Positions 49,950 through 59,679 of a stretch of 64,000 nucleotides of DNA are shown here, one piece after another. The stretch comes from Ceratobasidium sp. AG-K (taxonomy: Eukaryota; Basidiomycota; Agaricomycetes; Cantharellales; Ceratobasidiaceae): NCBI GenBank assembly GCA_037039685.1, contig JAWNGF010000004.1:372001-436000 (forward strand), given 5' to 3'. The notes below the pieces were generated by a model that made no database searches, was not told where the DNA came from, and saw only the letters and a list, made by a program, of their open reading frames with translations. Every line of letters begins with the position of its first letter. The stretch's first letter is position 1. A program made the translations under genes and the position numbers.

Positions 49950-51171
49950 CTAGTCGTGAGGATGAACAACAAGTTTTACACCACTAACGCCTTTACCAGA
50001 CAGATCCAACCCTTCAGACACGCCTGCCAAGCCTCCAGGGACTACTTGCACACGATTGGGGATAAGCTTGCCTTCCTCGACCCACCGTCCAATGATACCC
50101 CAGAACGGAACGCTGAGCTCTCTGAACAGCGGAGGGCTAGCAAACACTTGATGGATCGAGACCTTTCCATCGGGGTTCTTGGCCTTGATCGATTCCTCGA
50201 GTGCGAGAACGAGCGAAAGATGCGCATCGGCGACGACGGACGGGGTTGTCAAGACATCAAACGCGAGGGATTGTGTGGACGCGGTGGAGATGGTATCGAA
50301 AACAAATGTGACAGGCGCCGAGAATGCTGACTGAATGGTCTTGGCTTCAACATCGCGGTCGAATACGTGGGTTGCGCCGAGAGACTTGAGGTACTCTACG
50401 TGTTGAGCGGATGATGTCGTGGCGATTGTAGAGAACCCGGCGATGCGCGCAAGTTGAATAGCTGAGCGGAAAGTCAGCTGCTGAAACGAATGGGCAACAC
50501 AACGGAGTAGACTTACCGTACTGCCCAACCGACGAACTCCCACCCAGAATCACAACACCTCCTCCATTGGCAGTAGGTCCGTTCAGGGGAAAGTCGATGC
50601 CGCTCTTTTGGAACAAGCCAAGGGTAGCTGTGAATGCGGTCACAGGAAGCGTAGCTGCCTGGTCGTCACTGATATTCTCTGGGATCTTTGAGGCAAACTC
50701 GGTGTTTACAAGAGCGTACTGCTGGAAAGCAGCCTCGTCGGGCGAATATTCGCCCTGGAAGAATCTGCACTCTAGAAGTCAGAATATATGCGTGGAGTGA
50801 GTAAAATTGGAACGTACATCCTATCCCCGGGCTGGAAATCACCCACATCGGGCCCAACAGCCTCGATGACGCCGGCGCCGTCCACACCAAGAACAGCGGG
50901 AAACTCGGTGACAAAAATTCCAAAGTCTCGGATCTGCAAATAACGTGAGCACTGCGCAGAATAGGCTGTGCACTGGGCTAACCTTCCAGTCGAGAGGATT
51001 AACTAAAAACCAAGGTCAGAATTGCTCGGACCGGATAACTTTCCACTTACTTCCAGCAGCTGTCACCTTCGCCAAGACCTGTTTTCCTCGTGGAGTAGAC
51101 GCAGTCCGGTTGCCCACAACGAGCTTGCCACGGATTTCTGGGAGGATGGACGCCTTGAATTGTTGAGCCAT
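49950..51171 (-). CDS. ToxD-like MDR (enoyl) reductase, array copy 3 (intact)
   Basis: Five exons, complement(49950..50461, 50517..50764, 50818..50933, 50983..51002, 51051..51171), 338 residues, phases agree. It starts MAQQFKASILPEIRGKLVVG. GroES-like part: NPLDWK in the 20-nt exon junction region, VLGVDGAGVIEAVGPDV, GEYSPDEAAFQQYALVNTEF, KIPENISDDQAATLPV. Cofactor part: GGSSSVGQY|AIQLARIAGFS (AxxGxxG-type NADPH loop), SSAQHVEYLKSLGATHVFD; C-terminus GLAGVSEGLDLSGKGVSGVK. It lacks the Cys/His zinc sites of alcohol dehydrogenases. By family it reduces activated double bonds using NADPH in the cytosol; its partner pathway is unknown. It lies on the same strand as its neighbours but with long spacers, so separate transcription is likely. 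Confidence 0.95.
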
Positions 51172-52575
51172 TCGATTGAAGCGTTGAGACATAAGGTAGT
51201 CGAGTGCTAATTTGCAAGTCTGAGAGTGAAGCGATGGATTTGAGCTCCTGCTTCAAGCGTTTTATAACATCCAAAGACACCATCCGGAGGGGAAATGCCG
51301 ACAATCAACTTACAGAGTTGCAATAGCCCGAGATCGCCATGCATTATTCACCACATTCCGTCGCTTGCCTTTTAGGGCAGTTCCAGTTCGGACGATGACT
51401 GAGTCTGGCGTTGAACTGAAGAATACTTTATCAGCGGCAGTGTGATTTCCTCGGAAATAGGGATGACTGCCCCCGTCGCAGTCGGCAATAAAGTCAATCG
51501 AGGAATAGTTTTGTTTGATTTATAAGAACCAGCGGATTTGATCTCGAGCATGAGGAGTGCTTGAGGCTGGGTGATAAACGCTTTCCCAGGCTCGCATTCG
51601 CGACGGGATAGGCACTTACTGAGGGTAGGTTTCACAGGATCACCAGTGCCCTCCGCTGTTGTTTCGTAACCCTAGTCGTGGCGGTAACCACCAAGCTATG
51701 ACAGAACGGAACCCAGCGGGAATGAAACTAACGAACCAGGTTTTTAAGAGAATTTGCACAAAGGCTGCATCGAGTGGTTGCGTATGTGATAATGTACGCC
51801 AACGGAGGCCTACAGAGAAAATCGAGCATTGAGGCCAACGAACTCGGGGCCTCGGTCTATTTACAACTAAGAGGAAGGTCGCGATTATCTAGGTATATAT
51901 ATGCACAGTTCTCTACTCTCAGGTAGCACGAGCTGAGCTACACTATTATCTAGCTCGGTACTGCGCATATCGCAATAAATTATATTCCAGAATCGAATGG
52001 TGCTCATATATGCGCTCATTTCCGTTTCTAGAACCTGATTCGCTTGTGTCATCTTGTCCCGCCCGCAGCGTTCAGCGATTGCCTTTATGGGAGGTAATAC
52101 CAAATAGGTACAAACCAGGCGCATCTGGCCCCTCGCAGCTGGGATAAACCGATAGAAAGTTAACCATAGCCACGGTTGTGTAGGAGCCATAACACACGAC
52201 AAACCAGAACCGGCAAGAGAGCAACGGATCATTAGTAGCAAAGACTATTCCATTAATACGTCTCTTCACGTACTAATACTACCAGTTTTCTACTGACATT
52301 TGCTCTGAAGCGGCCAGTTGCACTCACCAGGCGCCACTCCACCGACCTTACCCAACTTCCCGCGAATGCACTGAACACTAGGCAGGGGCGATTCCGTGAG
52401 ATAGGGGCTCCTTGGCAGAACCGCTAGACTGAAATTAATGTGATAGCGACGGGCAGAGAGCAGCGGTAAACGAAATCGAGATAAGGACCAGAGAGGACTT
52501 TACGAACTGACATGAGGAACGCCCCCTCCAATCGCACAAATAACTGAAATGGCTTGTATTAAACGAGGCCATATA
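51172..52575. other. intergenic within the MDR array; conserved upstream block and hairpin repeat H1
   Basis: The promoter of copy 3 includes a block at 51418-51442 matching 48309-48333 (only one base differs by eye). Hairpin repeat H1 lies at 51891-51971. No protein gene is seen. Confidence 0.45.
51891..51971. repeat. hairpin-forming repeat H1
   Basis: This starts ggtatatatatgcacagt, carries the shared core ttctctactctcaggtagca and cgagctgag, and ends actgcgcatat. The ends are imperfect inverted repeats (atatgc..agt versus act..gcatat). An inner stem CTGAG/CTCGG and a small stem CTAC/GTAG can also form. It matches H2 and H3. Confidence 0.65.
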
Positions 52576-53800
52576 TTACTCTTGAGGGTGGACAATAAGC
52601 TTCACGCCACTAACGCCTTTGCGCGATAGATCCAACCCTTCCGATACACCCGCCAATCCTCCAGCAACTACTTGCACCCGATTGGGGACAATCTTTCCTT
52701 CCTCGACCCACCGTCCAAGGCTCTGCCAGAGCTGAATACTGAACTCTTTGAACGATGGAGGGCTAGCGAATACCGAATGGATCGCGACTTTTTCATCGGT
52801 GTTCCGGGACTTGATCGACTCGTCAGGCGCGCGGACGAGAGCAAGTCGCGCGTTGGGGACAACAGACGGGGTGCTCAACACATCAAACGCAAGGGATTGG
52901 GTGGATAAAGCCGTAATGGTGTCGAAGGCAAACGCGACGGGCGCGACAAATGCTGATTGCACCGTCTTGGCATCGACGTCACGGTCAAAGATGTGGGTTG
53001 CGCCGAGCGACTTGAGGTACTCTGTATGCTCAGCAGACGATGTGATGACGATCGGGGAGAATCCAGCAAGACGAGCAAGTTGAATGGCTAGAAGCATTGT
53101 TAGCAACCGAGAAGGTCCACTCAATAGGGCTGGCTTACCATACTGCCCAACCGACGAACTTCCGCCTAGAATAAATATACCCTTTCCGTTAGCAGTCGGC
53201 CCGCTAAGAGGAAGCTCGATGCCACTATTTTGAAATAGACCAAGAGTGGCCGTGAAAGCGCCAACGGGAATAGTCACTACCTGATCATCGCTGATATTCT
53301 CGGGAATCTTGGAGACAAACTCGGTGTTCACTAGGGAATATTGTTGGAATGTCGATGCGTCGGGATGGTATTCACTCTGGAAGAATCTGCCACCCCATTA
53401 TTAGGATGTATGCGCGCCGCGAGTGAGAGGGGGAACTTACATCTTATCGCCAGGTTTGTAATCGGTCACTTCGGGCCCAACGGCCTCTATGACACCAGAA
53501 CCGTCAACGCCGAGAACCGCAGGGTAGGTAGTGATAAAACCGCCGAGGTCCCGGATCTTCACATAACGTTAATGCCACTCGCAGTGATCAGAAATTATCC
53601 TGACCTTCCAATCAGCGGGATTAACTACGAAAACGACAATAATTAATTTGTGCAATTTCAAACGGAAATCCAGACTTACTTCCAGCAGCAGTGACCTTGA
53701 TCAGAGCCTGCTTACCCTGCGGAGTAGGCGTATCGCGGTCGGCCACAATAAGCTTTCCGCGGGCTTCAGGTAGAATGGATGCCTTGTGCTGTCGAGCCAT
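52576..53800 (-). CDS. ToxD-like MDR (enoyl) reductase, array copy 4 (intact)
   Basis: Five exons, complement(52576..53087, 53139..53386, 53441..53556, 53604..53623, 53680..53800), 338 residues. It starts MARQHKASILPEARGKLIVA. Motifs: VLGVDGSGVIEAVGPEV, PGDK, SEYHPDASTFQQYSLVNTEF, KIPENISDDQVVTIPVGAF, GGSSSVGQY|AIQLARLAGFS, TSSAEHTEYLKSLGATHIFD, FSIQLWQSLGRWVEEGKIVPN, and VSGVKLIVHPQE before the stop. Exon lengths equal those of copy 3, confirming recent tandem duplication. Zinc ligands are absent. NADPH-dependent reductase by family; the substrate is not predictable. The chromovirus is inserted in its 5' intergenic region, about 1.1 kb upstream of the start. Confidence 0.95.
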
Positions 53801-54493
53801 TGAATCAGTTATTAAGAATGCGGTCGCTGATCAGGTTTTAAGTTTGAGAGGCAAGTGAGTGTTGGACTCGTGACCTTGCCCCGAGCTTTTTGTAGCAACC
53901 GAATGCCGCTCCCGGAAAAGAGAACGCAATGACGACGCTCAACATACCGAACCATGTGCGATTATTCACGTTATTCCGTCGATTACCTTGTTAAGGAAAC
54001 CTGGTTTCGGGAGATGACTGACTGTGCGATTAGCGCCGACCTGACAGCGTGCCTGGAGAGGGTGCGATCGGGTTACCCTGACGACTGTTACGGTTGGTGG
54101 TGAGTAACTGTTACATCTCCCGACAATGAAACTCGCCTCGAGATATATTTCGGGCGGGGAAATATGACGGAGCGCGATCCGCGCTCGGGATGACCCAGTT
54201 GTTCTCAAATCTCAACCACGCCAAGCCATCATAATAAGGTGGAGGACCATAAAAGCCAGATATTTATTATTCATCGTCCCCCAACTTGATCGGAGGATAG
54301 TAATCATCCCGCGTGAGGGCGAAACTATCAGACACACCTTGGGCCAAGTTTAAAAGATTATCGCTCGGATCATCGGGCTGGTCTGAGCGAGTAGTAGATT
54401 GATTAGTGTTGAATATTCAGTCTTATACGTGTATATATGCGTATCACGTGATTGTGTTCCACATGGACATGCGCTTCGGTAAAATTTTGTCCT

Positions 54494-54526
54494 CAGTTCT
54501 CTACTCTCAAGTAGCACGAGCTGAGG
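54494..54526. repeat. hairpin-forming repeat H2 (partial)
   Basis: It contains the core ttctctactctcaagtagca followed by cgagctgag, identical to H3, but lacks the outer inverted-repeat arms. Confidence 0.55.
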
Positions 54527-54590
54527 TATAGTTTAGATTTTATCTTTTATATTCATTTGCTTATATTACCTGTAGTTACATTGATATCCA

Positions 54591-54670
54591 GGTATATATA
54601 TGCGCTGTTCTCTACTCTCAAGTAGCACGAGCTGAGTTACATTGATATCCAGCTCAGCACTGCGCATATA
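54591..54670. repeat. hairpin-forming repeat H3
   Basis: Full-length relative of H1 with arms tatatgcgctg and actgcgcatata, inner stem GCTGAG/CTCAGC around a 16-nt loop, and small stem CTACT/AGTAG. A copy of its loop sequence (ttacattgatatccag) also stands directly before it at 54574-54592. Confidence 0.65.
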
Positions 54671-54932
54671 ACAAAAATTAGGCCTACGTATAATATTGTA
54701 TCCCTACAGAAACAGGAAAAGAGAACATCGAGGCAGATGGTATGGTATCTTGCTGCAGATAATGTCGTCTTCATATCCGGTAAACATGTCAAAATATTAC
54801 CCACAAGAAAAAGGGTGAACAAGCCGGAACGCCTATGTTCTTGCAGCTACTAGTAATTGACAAGACTGCTTTGATCCTGGCGTCCTGTTACTCCGTACCG
54901 GAAAATGGGAGAGCCACCTCGGTATTCGCAAC

Positions 54933-54937
54933 TGGGC
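54933..54937. repeat. target-site duplication TGGGC, left
   Basis: The 5-bp TGGGC immediately before the left LTR is repeated directly after the right LTR at 62609-62613. Confidence 0.88.
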
Positions 54938-55392
54938 TGTTGTAAGCTTCTTCTTGGTGGCTATGAGACAAGCCGCAATGGAGAGTGGACGGCACTAAGA
55001 CCTAAGTGACCTCTTGAACCGCAACACACTTAAGCGTCTGTAGGCTCTTGAGGGTAGGGGTGGTTCTAAGTGTCACTCAGAGGGGATGTTTTGACGAGAC
55101 AAAACAAGCTGGGGTTACCAGGCTTGTTGGTCCTCTATATATATTCAAGAAGTGGCCGAGTCATACAAGGCGCAGCCACATGAGTCATAAAGACAGCCAG
55201 TCAGGAGTGTCCATGTGAGTCATGCTGTATGAACAGACATGACTTGTACAAAGCACAGCCGCGTTACACAATGTAACAGAACAACCACAAGAAGGTGGCA
55301 ACGCGGCAAACAGAAACAGAAACACAAGACAAAGAAGGGGACAGGCGGGCGAGACAACAGGCAAGTCCAATGGAGTGAGCTGGCTCATGACA
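54938..55392 (-). repeat. 3' LTR of the chromovirus
   Basis: 455 bp, TG...CA. It matches the 5' LTR except at seven positions, all CpG in one copy and TpG or CpA in the other. Confidence 0.93.
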
Positions 55393-55433
55393 TTACTCCC
55401 CCCTATGGGTCCATTTGGGGGACCTGAATGGAC

Positions 55434-56198
55434 CTACTGCACCGTGCAGTCCTTCCCTTTCCTCAGCATAAATTCCTCAAGCCCTTCATCTTCCTCCAGG
55501 GTTAGGTCGATGGGATTGAACACGGTGTTCCCCAGTTCGTCCGAGAACTTCTCCCACTCTTCCCATGTCTCCTCCTTTGTCCAGTCAGCCTTGGACCAAT
55601 CCAAAACCCTTTTCTGAACCTCCACAAACTCCTTGTCCCATTGTCGCACGTCTGGCTCCGTCTCTTTCCATGCCAAAACGTCCGCTTCTTCCCACTTCCA
55701 CCAGTTAGGCGCCCACTCGAACTTCTCCTTCTGGTACCTTCCCCTTTCCAGCTTCCAGTCGCTCAAGTCCCTCTCGTAGTTGGCGTCCCAGGCGTCGTTC
55801 CACCAGGGTCGCAGTGTTGGTTGCCTCCCGTCGTACCCTGGTACCCACTCGCTCGAGTAAGCCCCTTCTTGTCCCCATTCAACCACCCCAAGCATGTGGG
55901 TGGAGAGGAGAACAACCTCCGAGACCTGGAATGCGGCGCACCCCCGGCAGACGAATATGTCCTTTCGTAGTAGCTGCATGCGTGTCGGCCATTTTTTTCC
56001 GACCCACTGGAATTCCCCCAGGTCTGAGTGGAGGATGTCGTCCAAGGCCCTGAAGTGCATTCTTCCCAAGCCTTGTTGTGACCTCTTGAAGACGTAGAGG
56101 GCGGCCCTGGAATCAAGGATCCTTGCCGTGGCAAAGGCAGGTCCCTCGAGCACGCGGGTGAGATTGTCGACAATGGTGGAGCGGGTGACAGCAGGCAT
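55434..56198 (-). CDS. accessory ORF3 of the chromovirus, function unknown
   Basis: A 254-residue frame from ATG 56198 (an in-frame ATG at 56258 would add 20) lies between the pol chromodomain and the 3' LTR, ending 41 nt from it. It starts MPAVTRSTIVDNLTRVLEG. The second half is strikingly Trp- and acid-rich with regularly spaced W (WKLERGRY, EWAPNWWKWEEADVLAW, WDKEFVEVQKRVLDW, WTKEETWEEWEKF) and an acidic end (LTLEEDEGLEEF). No signal peptide or TM helix is visible, so it is not a classical env. It overlaps the 3' end of the long pol frame in another frame; the pol tail there looks like non-coding readthrough while ORF3 has protein-like composition. No family is recognised. Possibly an element-encoded regulator or structural protein; inference only. 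Confidence 0.7.
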   Translation of the reverse strand: MPAVTRSTIVDNLTRVLEGPAFATARILDSRAALYVFKRSQQGLGRMHFRALDDILHSDLGEFQWVGKKWPTRMQLLRKDIFVCRGCAAFQVSEVVLLSTHMLGVVEWGQEGAYSSEWVPGYDGRQPTLRPWWNDAWDANYERDLSDWKLERGRYQKEKFEWAPNWWKWEEADVLAWKETEPDVRQWDKEFVEVQKRVLDWSKADWTKEETWEEWEKFSDELGNTVFNPIDLTLEEDEGLEEFMLRKGKDCTVQ

Positions 56199-59100
56199 TG
56201 TGGAGGACAAAAAAGATTTAGAGCGTAGAGTTGGGGGTGTTTCTTGGAATAGTAGCAAGTTTTGCAGATATCTCTATCGGCTGTTCCCTTCCTCCCTTTT
56301 ATCTTTCCTGGAGCGTAGTTAGATGGCGTGGGAGCTTCGGGGTGTTGGCGTAGGAGGTCCTTGATGATCTTCGACAGGTGACCAAAATCTTCCGCCCTTT
56401 GTTCCGTGTCTTCTTCACTCCCATAGCCCTTCCATCTGACCCTGTAGAAAAGACCATCCTTTGTTTCCTTCCAGTCCAAAATCTTCTCTACTTCGTATTC
56501 TTCTTCCCCTTCTTCTGTTATGATCGGCGGTGGTCGGGGTTGGTTTTGGCTGAACTCTGTGTCTTCTTTGTAAGGGCTGAGCAAGTTGATGTGGAAAACA
56601 GGGTGCACCCTCATTGTCGCCGGCAAGTCGAGCTCATAAGCGTGTGATCCTATTCTTCGATTCACAACAAATGGCCCGTGCTTTTTGTTATCCAGTTTCT
56701 TTGATGGTCTTTTTGTCTGAATGTTCTTCCCCAGCAGCCATACTAGATCTCCTTCTTGGTACTCATTCTTTGGTTCTTCTTCTGGGAGCCTTTGGGTTTC
56801 CATTGAAGCAATTGCTTCGTCGTGGATTTTGCGCCATTTTCCTGTGATGTTGTTTGCTTCTGGGACCGCCGATTCTTCTGCTGAGATGTTCCACAGTGGT
56901 TCCCTCCCGTAGACAATTTCGAAAGGGGAACTACCTGTTACGCGGTGCTTCTGTAGATTATAGCTGAATTCCGCAATCAGTAATAAGTCCGCCCAATCAT
57001 CCTGCCGGTAGTTGACAAACAATCGTAGCCAGCCTTCCATCCATTGATTGATTCTCTCCGTTATTCCATCTGTTTGGGGGTGGTAGGCAGTGCTGAAACC
57101 TGGGCTAGTTCCAATTTTCTTGTAAATGGCTTTCATAAGTTTGGAATTGAAAGTGGTTCCTCGGTCTGAGATTGTGCTCTTTGGAAAACCATGCAGTTTC
57201 CAGACATTCGTGACGAAAAGATTTGCAAGGTCGCTTGCCGTGTGGGATTCTTTGCAGGGTATGAAGTGTGCCATTCTTGAGAATCGGTCCACCACTACTA
57301 AGATACTGTCTGATCCTCTGGATTTTGGCAACTTCACTACGAAGTCAAACGCTATGTCTTCCCATGGTCCTTTTGGAATCTCCAGAGGCTTGATCGGTAC
57401 TATTTGCTTTGATCCCTTTGTCCGTTGGCAGGTCTCGCAGGATTCCACGTATCTGTTTATGCTTTGCTTCATTCCTGGCCAAAAGTATCTTCTTGATATT
57501 AGTTCCAATGTTCTAGCCTGTCCTTGATGTCCCGCGATTTTTGAGTCGTGATGGACCCGCATGATAGCCAGTCTGGCTTCCTTATCTTCTGGCACGTAGA
57601 TCCTTCCCTTGAACCATAATAGTCCCTCCTTGAAATCATAATCCTTTGCGCTGTGTTGTAGGGTTTTTGGTAACGTTTCCCTTGATCTGCAGATTTCTTT
57701 GATTTGTGCCAATCCTTCATCTGTTTCCTGAGCCTCCCTGATAGACTCTATGATGTTTGTGCCTATCTGTCCCATAAATCCTTTGAACCTTTTGACAGAT
57801 ATCATAACTTGTTCGGGCGTCGGGATATCCTCATGGTCAGATCGTCTTGACAACAGGTCCGGTTTTGAAGACAGGATTCCAGGTCGATATATGATGTCAA
57901 AGTTATAGGAAGCAAGCAATTGGTGCCATCTTGCATGTCGACGGTTGAATGTTCTTGCTTCCTTCCAGAATTGTAGGTTCCTATGATTGGTGTAGATGGT
58001 GATAGGGTCCCTTGTTCCTTCAAGGTATAGCCTCCAATGTGTTAAAGATTCTATGATAGCCATAAGTTCTTTATCGTGGACGTCGTAGTTGAGTTGAGCC
58101 TCGTTGAAAGATTTTGAAAGAAAAGCAATAGGGTGTAAGTAGCCATCGTCTTGTCTTTGCGACAAGATTGCTCCCATTGCTACTCCACTTGCATCTGTTT
58201 CCAGGAAAAAGGGTTTGTCAGGGTTAGGATGGCGTAGAGTAGGTTCTTTGCTGATTTCTGTTTTTAGAGCCTCAAAAGCTTCCTGCTGATCGTTCCCCCA
58301 TTCCCATTTGTTCTCCTTTCTTGTTAAGGTTGTCAGGGGTTTTGCTAAACGGCTGAAATTCGGGACGAATCTTCTGTAGAAATTTGCAAATCCTAGGAAT
58401 GCCTGAACTTGTTTGACTGTTCTTGGTTCCTTCCATTCCTTTATTGCCTTGACTTTTTCTTCCTCCATTGAGATGCCTGAATCGCTGATTCCAAGTCCAG
58501 TATATGTCAATTTGGTGACAAAGAATTCGCATTTTGGAAGCTTTGCGAATAGATTTTCTTCCAGTAGGATTTTTAGCACCTTCCTGACATCCACGGTATG
58601 TTGACTTCTGTCCTTAGAGAAGACCAGGATGTCGTCGATATATACTATGACACATACGTCGATGAGATCATGGAAGATGTGGTTCATATATCTTTGGAAT
58701 ATGGCGGGCGCGTTTTTTAGTCCAAACGGCATGACGACGAATTCGAACAGTCCTTCCTTTGTTCTGAAAGCTGTCTTCCACTCGTCTCCTTCCCTGATTC
58801 TGATATTGTTGAAACCCATGCGCAAATCGATTTTGGAGAAAATTTTTGCGTCCTTGATTTTATCCAAGAGGTCTTCCATCAGGGGCATTGGGAATCTGTC
58901 GTCTTTCGTAATGGCGTTTACTCCTCTGAGATCCTGAACAAGTCGTAGTTGGCGTACTGCCCCTGGGTTTTTGGGGTCGATCGGTTTTTTGACAAAGAAG
59001 CAAGGTGATGCAATGGGTGATTTGCTTGGTCGGATTTTCCCTGCTGTGATTTCTTCATCCAAGTATTCTCTCAGTGCAATTGACTCTGCTGGAGAGAGTG

Positions 59101-59677
59101 GGATAGGTTTGGCTGGTTTCGGAAGTTCAGCTCCATCCTTGAAGTCGATGGCGCAGTCGTATGGGCGGTGATCAGGGATTCTCTTGAATTTTTCTTCGCT
59201 GAAGACGTCGGCAAATTCCTTGAATTCTTCAGGCAGGTCGTCTATTGAGGCCGTCCTTGCTTGAATGGCTTCTGTCCGCCATGATATGTGCTTTGTTTTC
59301 CAATTGATGACAGGGTTCGATTCTTCTAACCATTCCAGTCCGAGGATAAGTTTAGTTTCTCCAGTGGGCATCGCGAAGAAGACTTGTTTGAAAGTTCTTC
59401 CCTCTATTTCTATTTCCAGCCTTGCTTTGAAACGTATTTGGTGAGAGAGTTCTTTCCCCTGGATTCCAATTACTCTTTTAGGAGTGGAGAGTTCCATGAG
59501 TGGAATGTTGTTGGATCGAGCCCACGAAATGTCCAGGAAGTTCTTTGATGCTCCAGAATCGATGAGGGTTGGGATAGGTTCTGTGATTCCAGCAACGTTT
59601 GCGTAAACAATGGTAGATTCATTTGTCGCTCTAAAGTACATTGTTTCCATTGCCGGTTTCTTGGTCTCTCCACACAC
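55763..59677 (-). CDS. pol: chromovirus Pol polyprotein (PR-RT-RNase H-IN-chromodomain)
   Basis: 1304 codons without a stop; the first codon is GTG and the frame is -1 relative to gag, whose stop lies 2 nt upstream, so expression by frameshift or reinitiation is likely. Protease DSGAS near residue 40; reverse transcriptase with LPxP-like MPLMEDLLDKI, GLFEFVVMPFGL and YIDD at 346-349; RNase H with TDASG (495), DKELMAI (537) and YTNH (564), where Asn replaces the usual Asp; integrase HHCC (HH 709-710, H717, C747, C750) and DD35E (D778, D838, E874); GPF/Y-like HGPFVV; chromodomain about 1060-1115 (YEVEKILDW, YRVRWKGYG). The last 170 codons after the chromodomain overlap ORF3 and are probably not conserved protein. 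Confidence 0.93.
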   Translation of the reverse strand: MCGETKKPAMETMYFRATNESTIVYANVAGITEPIPTLIDSGASKNFLDISWARSNNIPLMELSTPKRVIGIQGKELSHQIRFKARLEIEIEGRTFKQVFFAMPTGETKLILGLEWLEESNPVINWKTKHISWRTEAIQARTASIDDLPEEFKEFADVFSEEKFKRIPDHRPYDCAIDFKDGAELPKPAKPIPLSPAESIALREYLDEEITAGKIRPSKSPIASPCFFVKKPIDPKNPGAVRQLRLVQDLRGVNAITKDDRFPMPLMEDLLDKIKDAKIFSKIDLRMGFNNIRIREGDEWKTAFRTKEGLFEFVVMPFGLKNAPAIFQRYMNHIFHDLIDVCVIVYIDDILVFSKDRSQHTVDVRKVLKILLEENLFAKLPKCEFFVTKLTYTGLGISDSGISMEEEKVKAIKEWKEPRTVKQVQAFLGFANFYRRFVPNFSRLAKPLTTLTRKENKWEWGNDQQEAFEALKTEISKEPTLRHPNPDKPFFLETDASGVAMGAILSQRQDDGYLHPIAFLSKSFNEAQLNYDVHDKELMAIIESLTHWRLYLEGTRDPITIYTNHRNLQFWKEARTFNRRHARWHQLLASYNFDIIYRPGILSSKPDLLSRRSDHEDIPTPEQVMISVKRFKGFMGQIGTNIIESIREAQETDEGLAQIKEICRSRETLPKTLQHSAKDYDFKEGLLWFKGRIYVPEDKEARLAIMRVHHDSKIAGHQGQARTLELISRRYFWPGMKQSINRYVESCETCQRTKGSKQIVPIKPLEIPKGPWEDIAFDFVVKLPKSRGSDSILVVVDRFSRMAHFIPCKESHTASDLANLFVTNVWKLHGFPKSTISDRGTTFNSKLMKAIYKKIGTSPGFSTAYHPQTDGITERINQWMEGWLRLFVNYRQDDWADLLLIAEFSYNLQKHRVTGSSPFEIVYGREPLWNISAEESAVPEANNITGKWRKIHDEAIASMETQRLPEEEPKNEYQEGDLVWLLGKNIQTKRPSKKLDNKKHGPFVVNRRIGSHAYELDLPATMRVHPVFHINLLSPYKEDTEFSQNQPRPPPIITEEGEEEYEVEKILDWKETKDGLFYRVRWKGYGSEEDTEQRAEDFGHLSKIIKDLLRQHPEAPTPSNYAPGKIKGRKGTADRDICKTCYYSKKHPQLYALNLFCPPQCLLSPAPPLSTISPACSRDLPLPRQGSLIPGPPSTSSRGHNKAWEECTSGPWTTSSTQTWGNSSGSEKNGRHACSYYERTYSSAGGAPHSRSRRLFSSPPTCLGWLNGDKKGLTRASGYQGTTGGNQHCDPGGTTPGTPTTRGT

Positions 59678-59679
59678 AG

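Larger units (their letters stand above)
53801..54932. other. intergenic: promoter of MDR copy 4 and hairpin repeats H2/H3
   Basis: Promoter sequence homologous in part to the upstream regions of copies 2 and 3 (attccgtcg block near 53973). Hairpin repeats H2 and H3 lie at 54494-54526 and 54591-54670. No gene is seen. Confidence 0.4.

Noticed and set aside
55763..56190. C-terminal 140 codons of the long pol frame as conserved protein
   Set aside because: The region lies beyond the chromodomain, is Ser/Pro/Gly/Thr-rich with no motif, and overlaps ORF3, whose composition is protein-like. I treat it as readthrough.
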